A stretch of 15,827 nucleotides of DNA from Planctomycetota bacterium (GTDB taxonomy: Bacteria; Planctomycetota; Phycisphaerae; Sedimentisphaerales; Anaerohalosphaeraceae). Made by a program: the position numbers and the translations under genes. The stretch spans positions 1 to 15,827 of the forward strand of contig QNBU01000003.1 of NCBI GenBank assembly GCA_003644215.1, written 5' to 3'. Under the pieces are notes generated by a model, which worked only from the letters and a program-made list of their open reading frames with translations, made no database searches and was not told the DNA's origin. This document shows positions 1 to 7,651 of the stretch, piece after piece; position 1 is the first letter of the stretch, and the number at the start of each line of letters is the position of its first letter.

Positions 1-1
1 G

Positions 2-1465
2 CATAAAAATGAGCATTTGGCCGGATTGTGCCAGGAATTGCGAACCAGCATTTATGAGGCCAACACTGAAAAAGTTGACGCGGATTCCAGATTAAAAATA
101 CTGGACGGTAATATCTGCCGGCTCAAAGAAGAGCAACCGATCCTTGCCGGCGAAATCGGAATGCTCGAAAAAGAGATTCAGGAATCCGTGCAGAAAGAAC
201 ACACTTCCCGCCAAAAACTGGTTGATTTGGAACAGATCAATCGCCAGCGCAACGAACATATTCAGCAACTTCAGAGCCATTATGACCAACAACGACAGGA
301 TCAGCAAGACCGTCATGGTGAACTAACCGAGCTGAAAGTCCAGTTGGGCCAGGTCAATGAACAGCAGAACTCGATTCGCCAGCAAATCGCCTCGATCCAG
401 AGCCAACTGCAACACGGGCGAATGGGGATTGAATCAGCACGCACCGAAGTCCTCGGTTGCGATGACCAAATTACCCAGACAGAGCGAAACATTCTGACCG
501 CTGAGACACGGGTTTCCCAACTGTATCTGGAAAAAGAACAATCACAGAAGCACAGTGTCCAGCTGCATCATAAAGCGACAGATCTGCAATCACAAAAAAG
601 CAGTAATCTGGATCAGCTGCGAGTGCAGCAAGCCCGACAAAGTGAGATCGAAGAACACATTCATCAGATCGAACTGACTTTGAGCCAACTTCAGGTCAAA
701 GAGGAAGACCTAACCGTACGGGTTCAGGAAGAGTTGCAGATTAATCTCGCACAGGCCTATAAGGACTTCCAGGAGAATGATGTTGACTGGGACGAGGTGC
801 GGGAGGAAATCGCGTCGCTTCGCGGAAAAATCGACCGCTTGGGCAATGTTAATGTCGATGCTATCGATCAGCAAAAAGACCTCGAAGAACGAAATGAGTT
901 CCTGACAGATCAGGTGGAAGACCTCAATCAAAGCAAGAACCAACTGGAACAGTTAATCACCCGGATCAATAAAGACAGCCGCGAAAAGTTTGAGGTTACA
1001 TTTGAGCAGATTCGAGATAACTTCCAGCAGTTATTCCGTAAGCTCTTTGGTGGTGGCAAAGCAGATATTATCCTTGAGAACCCCGACGACATTCTTGAGA
1101 GCGGTATCGAGATTGTCGCCCGGCCTCCGGGTAAGGAAACCCGAACGATCAGCTTGTTGAGCGGCGGCGAAAAGACCATGACGGCCATTGCCCTGCTATT
1201 TTCGGTCTTCAAGAGCAAACCGTCGCCCTTCTGTGTATTGGACGAAGTGGATGCAGCGCTGGACGAAGCCAATAACGAACGGTTTAACCTGATTGTTCAG
1301 GACTTCCAAAAACAGTCGCAATTTATCATTATTACACACTCAAAACGCACAATGAGCATCGCCGATGTGCTTTATGGAATCACAATGCAGACTCAGGGCG
1401 TCAGCAAGAAAATCAGTGTTCAGTTTGAAAGCGTTGACGATGATTCGGAAACGGCGGTGGCATAG
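2..1465 (+). CDS. smc: Chromosome segregation protein SMC, C-terminal part (5' end outside window)
   Basis: This is the C-terminal half of the SMC ATPase, the core of bacterial condensin, which loops and compacts DNA with ScpA and ScpB. The frame is open at the left edge, so the start and the N-terminal Walker A half lie upstream. About the first 270 visible residues are Gln/Glu-rich heptad coiled coil. They are followed by the SMC signature GNVNVDAID (about 840-870) and the FRKLFGGGKA segment. The head motifs follow: the ABC signature LSGGEK near 1155-1172, Walker B with D-loop (VLDEVDAALDEA) near 1235-1270, and the His switch (IITHSKRTM) near 1325-1355. The C-terminal GVSKKISVQF element is typical of bacterial SMC. 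The last residues are an acidic tail. The M16 gene starts 42 bases downstream on the same strand. Family identity is certain; only the 5' extent is unknown. Confidence 0.97.
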   Translation, partial: HKNEHLAGLCQELRTSIYEANTEKVDADSRLKILDGNICRLKEEQPILAGEIGMLEKEIQESVQKEHTSRQKLVDLEQINRQRNEHIQQLQSHYDQQRQDQQDRHGELTELKVQLGQVNEQQNSIRQQIASIQSQLQHGRMGIESARTEVLGCDDQITQTERNILTAETRVSQLYLEKEQSQKHSVQLHHKATDLQSQKSSNLDQLRVQQARQSEIEEHIHQIELTLSQLQVKEEDLTVRVQEELQINLAQAYKDFQENDVDWDEVREEIASLRGKIDRLGNVNVDAIDQQKDLEERNEFLTDQVEDLNQSKNQLEQLITRINKDSREKFEVTFEQIRDNFQQLFRKLFGGGKADIILENPDDILESGIEIVARPPGKETRTISLLSGGEKTMTAIALLFSVFKSKPSPFCVLDEVDAALDEANNERFNLIVQDFQKQSQFIIITHSKRTMSIADVLYGITMQTQGVSKKISVQFESVDDDSETAVA

Positions 1466-1507
1466 AACGGCAGCCATAAACAGCAACCCCCTTATTATGC
1501 ATGGATT

Positions 1508-2737
1508 ATGAATAACACACTGGACATTTATCAACTAAAAAACGGGATGATTCTGCTCGGTGAGCGAATCGAGAATGTACATTCAGCATCCTTTCAATTT
1601 CTGCTTCCGGCGGGAGCGTCTTTGTTGCCGGACCGATGTTGCGGCGCCAGCAGTGTCATCAACGACTGGCTATTTCGCGGTGCCGGAGACCGCTCGAGTC
1701 GAGAACTGATTGAGGCATTTGACCGGTTGGGAGTTCATCGGCACGCATCCACTTCAGCACACCATCTGTCCCTGAACGCATCCTTAGAAGCAGGTAATCT
1801 CCCATCGGCTCTGGAACTCTATGCGGATGTTATTGGCAGACCCCAACTGGCCGCCAAGCAGTTTGAGTTGTCACGACAGCTCGCTGTCAGTGAATTGCAG
1901 GGGCTGGACGATGACCCACGACAAAAAATAATGACTCTTTTGTATGAACAATTTTACCCGGATCCTTTTGGGCGTCCGGCAATCGGAAAACTGGATCAGC
2001 TCCAGGCATTGCCCTTCGAGAGAACCGCAGATATCGTCAAAAGGATGCCTGACCCTTCAAAAACTCTCTTTTCGATTTGCGGAAACTACGATTTTGATGC
2101 TGTCTGCAAACAAATTGAAATTCTATTTGATGCCCAAAGCAATCAGGGATTGATAGAGAAACAGCCGGCCTCTAAAGGAAAACACTATTCACATTTTCCG
2201 TCGGAGGGCGCCCAGGTGCATATCGGATTGATGACGCCGATGCCGACGGTTGCTTCTGAATTTTATTATGAAATTGCGGCGGCGGTTTCGGTCCTATCGG
2301 GCAGTATGAGCAGTCGTCTGTTTACGGAGGTTCGTGAAAAACGCGGGCTTTGTTATGCTGTAGGGGCAAATTATAGAACGATGAGAGATTACGCAGGCAT
2401 TTCGTGCTACGCAGGAACAACGCCTGATAAAGCACAACAAACGCTGGATGTTATCTTAGAGCAATTTCGACTACTAAAAGACGGTATCAGTACCGACGAA
2501 TTGCAACGGGCCAAGGTCGGACTGAAAACTTCTCTGATTATGCAGGGTGAATCAACCTGCGCCCGTTCTTCATCAATCGCGGCGGATCATTTCCTGTTAG
2601 GCCGCGTCCGGGAACTTGCCGAAATTCGTGAAAAAATTGAGACATTGAGTGTTGATTCCGTTTTAAGATTTCTGCAAAAGCACCCCTTTGAGGATTTTAC
2701 CATTGTTACCATTGGCCCAAATGCGGTAACAGTTTGA
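1508..2737 (+). CDS. M16 family peptidase-like protein, zinc site lost (R/Y-bearing subunit)
   Basis: This 409-residue protein has the two-domain M16B fold (pitrilysin / mitochondrial processing peptidase family). The position of the zinc motif HxxEH is occupied by S49-V-I-N-D53, inside the otherwise well aligned GASSVINDWLFRG segment, so both histidines and the glutamate are gone and this chain cannot be a metallopeptidase alone. The second domain keeps the family's substrate-binding arginine/tyrosine element: REKRGLCYAV, about residues 276-285. The next gene has the reverse pattern, with an intact zinc site and no such element, so the pair probably forms a heterodimer of the MPP-alpha/beta or Sphingomonas SPH2681/SPH2682 kind. 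No convincing Shine-Dalgarno precedes the ATG at 1508; the ATG at 1501 reaches a stop after four codons. No signal peptide is visible, which suggests a cytoplasmic location. Cotranscription with smc is possible (42-base gap). Confidence 0.92.
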   Translation: MNNTLDIYQLKNGMILLGERIENVHSASFQFLLPAGASLLPDRCCGASSVINDWLFRGAGDRSSRELIEAFDRLGVHRHASTSAHHLSLNASLEAGNLPSALELYADVIGRPQLAAKQFELSRQLAVSELQGLDDDPRQKIMTLLYEQFYPDPFGRPAIGKLDQLQALPFERTADIVKRMPDPSKTLFSICGNYDFDAVCKQIEILFDAQSNQGLIEKQPASKGKHYSHFPSEGAQVHIGLMTPMPTVASEFYYEIAAAVSVLSGSMSSRLFTEVREKRGLCYAVGANYRTMRDYAGISCYAGTTPDKAQQTLDVILEQFRLLKDGISTDELQRAKVGLKTSLIMQGESTCARSSSIAADHFLLGRVRELAEIREKIETLSVDSVLRFLQKHPFEDFTIVTIGPNAVTV

Positions 2738-2751
2738 GGAATGTTAAATTG

Positions 2752-2803
2752 ATGATTCACGGGCTTCGGAGTCCGTGAATCATGGCCAAGATGGCCGTGC
2801 CAC
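2752..2803. repeat. Intergenic double-hairpin repeat (HGQDGRAT type)
   Basis: Two inverted repeats lie between the M16 genes. The first pairs 2752-2762 with 2773-2783 perfectly (11 bp), and the loop can add three more pairs (one G-T) closing a TCGG tetraloop. The second pairs 2781-2788 with 2792-2799 (8 bp, one G-T) around the loop AGA. The two share bases 2781-2783, so they compete. No T-run follows on the plus strand, so neither is a classical intrinsic terminator. The second arm and its GCCAC tail read HGQDGRAT when translated. I recall this string as a frequent spurious peptide in planctomycete and verrucomicrobial annotations, which points to a dispersed repeat. That recollection was not checked. 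The element may affect mRNA stability between the two genes. Confidence 0.6.
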
Positions 2804-2837
2804 AAAAAATACAATCTCCTATGCTATCGAGTTAATA

Positions 2838-4061
2838 ATGAACTTTGAGTATCAAAAATTAGACAATGGCTTAACCATTATCGGGGAAGTAGATCCGCTG
2901 GCTCAATCAGCAGCAGTTGGTTTTTTTGTGCGAACTGGAGCTCGTGACGAAACCCCGCAGATCAGCGGCGTGTCTCACTATCTTGAACACATGCTGTTTA
3001 AGGGAACGGACGCTTTGTCGGCTTTAGAGGTGAATGCAGCTTTTGATCGGCTGGGAGCAAAGTTTAATGCTTTTACCAGCGAGGAAAATACCGTGTATTA
3101 CGCGGCAGTTCTTCCTGAATACCTGATGGATGTGGCGGGGTTGTGGATACAACTAATGAGGCCGTCTTTGCGAAATGATGACTTTGATATTGAAAAAAAT
3201 GTGATCCTTGAAGAAATCGCAATGTATAAAGACCTGCCGCAGTTTGAGGTCATGGATCAGGCAAGGGCTTTACATTTTGGGACGCATCCCTGTGGAAACA
3301 GCGTGTTAGGGACCAATGAAAGCGTTTCCGCACTCACTGCGAGTCAGATGCGGTCTTATTTCTCAAAGCGATACGCTCCCAATAATATGGTTTTAGCGTG
3401 TAGCGGGAATTTTGACTTCAAAGCCCTTTGTCAACTGGCCCAGGAACAATGTGCCGCTTGGGGCGCAGTGGATACGACCCGCGAATTGGAGGATTTTAGA
3501 GGTACATTCAGAACGAAACACCTCCAAAACGAAAATCTTGCCCGTCAGCATATTTGTCTGCTTAGCCCCGCCCTTTCGATGCAGGACCCCCGCCGATTCG
3601 CTGCTTCATTGTTGGGAATGATTCTCGGTGATGATTCCGGCTCTCGGTATTATTGGGGCCTGACAGAACCGGCTTTGGCAGAAATCGCCGCGATGCAGTG
3701 CGAATCAATGGACGGGACGGGGGTGTTTTACAGCTATCTCTGCTGTGATCCTGATAAGACACCGAAAGTTTTGGATATTATTCGGAATATCTTCGCAGAA
3801 CTCGAAAAAACAGGGGTTTCTGAGGCAGAACTGGAAACGGCTCGGAATAAAATGCTCAGCGCAGTAACGATTAAATGCGAACAACCCATGGGGCGGCTTG
3901 TAAGTCTTGGTTTTAACTGGATATATAACTGCAACTATCAAAGTGTACAACAAAATGTGGATGCGATTAAGGCCGTCAATGCCGCTGACATTTCCGATAT
4001 CATTTATCGATTGAAGCCCTCCAAGTTCACTATGTTATCGCTGGGGCCGAATTCAGACTGA
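2838..4061 (+). CDS. Zinc-dependent M16 family peptidase (catalytic subunit)
   Basis: This 407-residue protein is an M16B metallopeptidase with an intact inverted zinc motif, H47-Y-L-E-H51, in the typical context GVSHYLEHMLFKGT. A third-ligand glutamate lies in VILEEIAMYKDLP (E126, about 75 residues on). The second domain is divergent: around residues 268-300 the usual RGLxY arginine/tyrosine element is absent and replaced by a RYYWGLTEPAL-like stretch. The preceding gene carries the missing element but no zinc site, implying that the two chains together make the peptidase. The start chosen is the ATG at 2838, because translation then begins directly in the family sequence (YQKLDNGLTIIGE). 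An upstream in-frame ATG at 2775 lies inside an intergenic repeat and would add 21 meaningless residues. Only a weak GAG precedes 2838. The substrate is unknown; family members degrade peptides or process precursors. Confidence 0.94.
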   Translation: MNFEYQKLDNGLTIIGEVDPLAQSAAVGFFVRTGARDETPQISGVSHYLEHMLFKGTDALSALEVNAAFDRLGAKFNAFTSEENTVYYAAVLPEYLMDVAGLWIQLMRPSLRNDDFDIEKNVILEEIAMYKDLPQFEVMDQARALHFGTHPCGNSVLGTNESVSALTASQMRSYFSKRYAPNNMVLACSGNFDFKALCQLAQEQCAAWGAVDTTRELEDFRGTFRTKHLQNENLARQHICLLSPALSMQDPRRFAASLLGMILGDDSGSRYYWGLTEPALAEIAAMQCESMDGTGVFYSYLCCDPDKTPKVLDIIRNIFAELEKTGVSEAELETARNKMLSAVTIKCEQPMGRLVSLGFNWIYNCNYQSVQQNVDAIKAVNAADISDIIYRLKPSKFTMLSLGPNSD

Positions 4062-4107
4062 AAATATGGTAATTTTGGTCAATTCCGTAAAATACCCACT
4101 CTACATC

Positions 4108-4138
4108 TTGATTTTTCTCTCTTTCTATGATATATGAT
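4108..4138 (+). promoter_or_regulatory. Possible sigma70-type promoter for the coiled-coil gene
   Basis: In the 110-base AT-rich gap after the M16 pair, TTGATT (4108-4113) is followed by overlapping -10-like hexamers, TATATG (4131-4136, spacer 17) and TATGAT (4133-4138, spacer 19). Transcription would begin near 4144, giving a leader of about 28 bases that holds the GAGGGA ribosome site. The match is moderate and AT-rich DNA produces such hits by chance. It would make the coiled-coil gene and the gene after it a unit separate from the smc-M16 group. Confidence 0.35.
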
Positions 4139-4171
4139 AAGAGTATGGAAATTTGAGTTGCTGAGGGAACA

Positions 4172-6904
4172 ATGTCTGATGAAAAGAAAGATCGCGACTT
4201 AGACGCGGATATTCTGCAGAGCAAGGCGGATATCCTCAAGGCCCTCCGTGCGGCAGGAAAACCCGAATCAAATCAACCGGATGTCAGCTCCGGGCAACCA
4301 TCCGATTTCCTCGACGAAGCAGATATTATTGACATAACGGATGATGAATCTGGACACACCGAATCTGAAGACCCTGCTCTTGATAAATTGATTTCAGATT
4401 TCCAAGAAGAAGAGCTTGTCGAAGATACTTCTGTTCGAATTGTATCTTTTGAGGAATCGCAACAATACAACGATTCAACTGATAGCACGCCGGCAGATAT
4501 CATTGAATCCCCGGTTGCCCCGGAGGTTCCGGCTTCTTCAAAGGAACCGGACTTAGACATAGAACAACTCCGGCGGAACAATCGCCAACTCAATGATCGC
4601 GCGTCCACCCTTCTGGAAGAAAATACGAGATTAAAAGCAGACCTGCAGGATTATTTGCAAACCAGTAATCAGGTCCAGCGATTTCGAGCGGAGTTAAGCG
4701 AAGCCGAGATAACGCTCTCTCGTGAACACAGCAAGACCCGCCTTCTTGAAACCAAAATTAACGAAATAGAAAGCTTAAAAGCACTACTGGAACAGGATTG
4801 CCGGTCTTTCTCGGAGCGAATCGAACAACTTCAGCAGGAAAAAGAGCAGTCCAAGAGTACTCTTGAACAGATTCAGGAAGAGCAATCAGATAGCCGGGAA
4901 AAATTCGGCCGCCAGATTGTTGACCTGAATCAACAAATTGAACGACTGACCGAAGCCGCTGAGTTGCTGAAGAAAGATTATGAACAGAGGCAACAGGGGT
5001 ACGAGGCACAGCAATCAGAATCTGACGGTAAAATTGAAGATATTACTGAACAACGGGCCAAACTTCAGCAAGAGACCGCCGCACTTAGGGAAAGTGTCGA
5101 GGTGCTTTCTGAAACCAATAAGCAGTTTGAAAGTGTCCGGGCAGAACTGGAGGAGACAACATCCAAACTCTCCAAAGAACAGGAAAAATGTGTTTCTTTG
5201 AAACAGGAAGTTGAAAAACTTCGCGCTGCCGATGACGAAAATGATCATGTGAAAGAGCATCTTCGATCTGAAATCAGTAATTATGAGTCCCAAATCAAAA
5301 ATGTTACTGCCGAACTCTCTGCTCTCGGCCAGCAGCGTATTCAGGAACAGGAAGATTTCACTGCACGGCTTCAACAGGAAGAGCAACAGTCCAAGGACGC
5401 CCTCGAACAACTCCGTCATGAACATTTGGAGCATCACGAAAAAGCCGACGGCCAGATTAGCAAGCTAAATCAACGAATTGAGCGGATGAGCGAAAAAGCG
5501 GATCTCGCAAAACGCGCTTATGAAGAGATTCGTCATGAATACGAGGCCTATCAATCACAAACCAGCGGTGAAATTGCGATTCTCACCGAGCGGCGTGATG
5601 AACTTCAGCAAGAGGCCGATTCGCTGCGACAGACGGTGGAGTCGTTAAATCAAAATGTCGCCGCACTTAAGGAAAACGCCGGGGTTCTGTCCAAAACCAA
5701 CGAGCAACTTGAAGATGTCCGGGCGGAACTGCAGGAAGCGAAGTCTAAGCTTTCCCAAGAGCAAAGAGAGCATTCTGCTTTGGAGCAGGAAATTAAAGAG
5801 CTTCACGCTGTCTGCGACGAAAATAATTCCACTAAAGAACAGCTTCAAGCTGAAATCCGAGACTATGAAGCTAAGGCCCAACATCTTGACGCGGAATTAT
5901 CCGCTATCCGCGAACAGCACAATCAAGAACAGGATGCTTTTTCTGTACAACTTCAGCAAGAAAAGGAGCAACTCAAGGACACTCTTGGTCGGCTTGGGCA
6001 AGAGTATTCGGATTATCGGGAACAAGCCGGCAGGGAGACGGTTGAACTGAAGACAGATCACGAACGAGTGCGTCAGGAATACAAAATCCATCAATCGCAA
6101 GCCGACGGTGAAATTGCGAACCTGAAACAGCAACTCGAAAAAATGTCCGCCGCGAATCAGCAACTCAAAGAACTCCATTCTCAAATGGATTCAGAGGTCC
6201 CATCGAAAGAACAACTGCAACTTGAAGTGGACCAGCTACACTCCGGAAAAGATGAACTCACTCACGAATTGAGTGAACTTCGTATGCAACTAAGGCAAGT
6301 GGAGGTATCCAATCAGAAGCAATTGGATAGTTTTCGAGAAAAAGAAGTAGCAGAATTCCAAAAGCAGCTTGAAGCATTAAAGAAACAAGCCGAACAGGAT
6401 AAGCAGGCATTGAAGCTATTTGGTGAAACAAGGGTTCTACTGCAGGAAACACAGGATGAAGCGGGTCGTATCCAAAAAGAGAATGCGGCTTTGCAATCGC
6501 AATTGAGCCAGTTGGATGCTCAGCGGCAGCAATCGGCTGAACCGACCATCGTCTCCACAGATCGGGACGCCACCCCGATTGAACCGCCAGTCGAGTCAAT
6601 TAAGGCCGAAACGCCGCCGCATATCCCACGGTACAATCTCGCCGAGCAGATACTGTCAGAACATCGCCGTTCCACCGCCTCGCGAAGAAAACGAATAGAA
6701 CCCGTTGATTTAAAAATAAAAGATGCTCCTGTTAGAAATGTCATTAAGCAATATATCGGTGAGTCTGTTACGGCGGGCCAAACGAAAGCAGAACGGACAG
6801 ACCTGCGCCATAACCTCTGGGAGGACAACTCATTAACATTATTCCAGCGGGAACTCTTGCAGGAAATCATTCAAAGGGACATTTCAAGGTATTGCAAAAA
6901 CTAA
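4172..6904 (+). CDS. Large acidic coiled-coil protein with internal tandem repeats, function unknown
   Basis: I do not recognise this 910-residue protein as a named family. Residues 1-130 are acidic and probably disordered apart from a short helical start (DILQSKADILKALRAAGK). Residues 130-785 are almost unbroken heptad coiled coil rich in Gln, Glu and Lys. Within it a block repeats: it begins with LQQEKEQSK at residue 220, LQQEEQQSK at 400 and LQQEKEQLK at 594, so the periods are 180 and 194. The 14-residue difference (two heptads) is an extra stretch near 490-505 of the second copy, and the third copy is shortened. Residues 785-820 are a Pro/Thr linker, and the last 90 residues form a basic, probably folded tail without coiled coil. 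There is no signal peptide or membrane span, so a cytoplasmic filament or scaffold is plausible. GAGGGA at 4163-4168 supports the ATG at 4172. A small membrane protein gene follows after 48 bases. Confidence 0.9.
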   Translation: MSDEKKDRDLDADILQSKADILKALRAAGKPESNQPDVSSGQPSDFLDEADIIDITDDESGHTESEDPALDKLISDFQEEELVEDTSVRIVSFEESQQYNDSTDSTPADIIESPVAPEVPASSKEPDLDIEQLRRNNRQLNDRASTLLEENTRLKADLQDYLQTSNQVQRFRAELSEAEITLSREHSKTRLLETKINEIESLKALLEQDCRSFSERIEQLQQEKEQSKSTLEQIQEEQSDSREKFGRQIVDLNQQIERLTEAAELLKKDYEQRQQGYEAQQSESDGKIEDITEQRAKLQQETAALRESVEVLSETNKQFESVRAELEETTSKLSKEQEKCVSLKQEVEKLRAADDENDHVKEHLRSEISNYESQIKNVTAELSALGQQRIQEQEDFTARLQQEEQQSKDALEQLRHEHLEHHEKADGQISKLNQRIERMSEKADLAKRAYEEIRHEYEAYQSQTSGEIAILTERRDELQQEADSLRQTVESLNQNVAALKENAGVLSKTNEQLEDVRAELQEAKSKLSQEQREHSALEQEIKELHAVCDENNSTKEQLQAEIRDYEAKAQHLDAELSAIREQHNQEQDAFSVQLQQEKEQLKDTLGRLGQEYSDYREQAGRETVELKTDHERVRQEYKIHQSQADGEIANLKQQLEKMSAANQQLKELHSQMDSEVPSKEQLQLEVDQLHSGKDELTHELSELRMQLRQVEVSNQKQLDSFREKEVAEFQKQLEALKKQAEQDKQALKLFGETRVLLQETQDEAGRIQKENAALQSQLSQLDAQRQQSAEPTIVSTDRDATPIEPPVESIKAETPPHIPRYNLAEQILSEHRRSTASRRKRIEPVDLKIKDAPVRNVIKQYIGESVTAGQTKAERTDLRHNLWEDNSLTLFQRELLQEIIQRDISRYCKN

Positions 6905-6952
6905 GTCAGCTGCGCAGGGATAGGGGGGTTTTGATTGCGATCAGTATAAAAT

Positions 6953-7639
6953 ATGAGTAGCATCGCTATATATTTTGTTCCGGGAGCGGCCGTTATGCCT
7001 TTAGGGACGCTCTGGATTTATCTGTCAGTCGGCGGGGGCGTTGTTTTATTGCCGCTGTTGATTTACCTGTTTAAGTCAACAAAAAAAAGAAACACCCCGC
7101 CAAAGCCGAAAAAACAGCCCATCCCGCAGAATGAAGATATTCAGAAAATCCTTAATATCCTCAAAAATCCAAACGCCCAAGTGCAACCGGTGCTTCTGGC
7201 GGCGAACCGACTTACCGACCTGCCCGTTACCATTCCGGTCAATCTTGCGGTCTCGCTGGCTGGCACAGGAAAATGCCTACTGATCGATCTTGACAGAAAG
7301 CGAGACGCGTTGGCCAAAGTTTTCGAGATTGACTCGGAAAAAATTGAGTCCCATCTGAAAATACTGCCAATCCCAACTGCATTTGAGAATCTGTCGGTCT
7401 GGCCGGCACGGTACTTTGATCTGCTTAAACAAATGAATCTGCGTTCGCTACTTGACGCAGCCAACAAGAAATTCGATCATATTATTCTCTACGCCCCCTA
7501 TCTCACCGTCCTGGCAGACCGTAAACAGATCGCTTTCTGCTCAAAACAGGCGATCATTTTCTGCGAAGACGGCGAGAAAACCGCGCAACTACGCCACCTC
7601 CTAAAGACATACGATTGCAAAATACTGCTTGAGGCATAA
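6953..7639 (+). CDS. Membrane-anchored degenerate BY-kinase/MinD-like P-loop protein
   Basis: This 228-residue protein has one hydrophobic span at residues 17-40, then a basic Lys/Pro linker (41-58), then a domain of about 165 residues. The domain follows the layout of BY-kinases and MinD/ParA ATPases: a strand and P-loop position at 80-93, then PVNLAVSLAGTGK and LLIDLDRKRDALAKVF (94-124), matching the family's NLAxSLAxxGKxVLLIDxDxRRPxL pattern, then FDHIILYAPYLTVLADRK (174-191), matching the Walker B region YDxVIIDTPP. The Walker A core GEGKST reads TDLPVT, so the lysine is lost, and the Walker B Asp-Thr reads Tyr-Ala. It is therefore probably a non-hydrolysing pseudo-ATPase, possibly a scaffold. 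No Tyr-rich tail is present. An alternative start at 6995 has a better GGGAG site (6982-6986) and keeps the span. It probably shares a transcript with the preceding coiled-coil gene. Confidence 0.82.
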   Translation: MSSIAIYFVPGAAVMPLGTLWIYLSVGGGVVLLPLLIYLFKSTKKRNTPPKPKKQPIPQNEDIQKILNILKNPNAQVQPVLLAANRLTDLPVTIPVNLAVSLAGTGKCLLIDLDRKRDALAKVFEIDSEKIESHLKILPIPTAFENLSVWPARYFDLLKQMNLRSLLDAANKKFDHIILYAPYLTVLADRKQIAFCSKQAIIFCEDGEKTAQLRHLLKTYDCKILLEA

Positions 7640-7651
7640 ATGCCGTTTGCA

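Noticed and set aside
2752..2783. Hairpin after the first M16 gene as an intrinsic terminator
   Set aside because: The stem is strong, but no T-run follows on the plus strand and the next same-strand gene is a probable heterodimer partner.
2775..2837. Upstream start of the catalytic M16 gene
   Set aside because: The 21 extra residues are translated from the hairpin repeat; the family N-terminus begins at 2838.
5015..5437. 140-codon minus-strand ORF inside the coiled-coil gene with Phe/Leu-rich, membrane-like translation
   Set aside because: Antisense of Glu/Lys/Gln codons naturally reads as Phe/Leu/Ser; an artefact of coiled-coil coding sequence.
4829..6166. DNA-level repeats as a mobile or CRISPR-like array
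   Set aside because: The repeats are in frame, diverged at codon level and follow heptad periodicity, so they are explained by protein repeat evolution.
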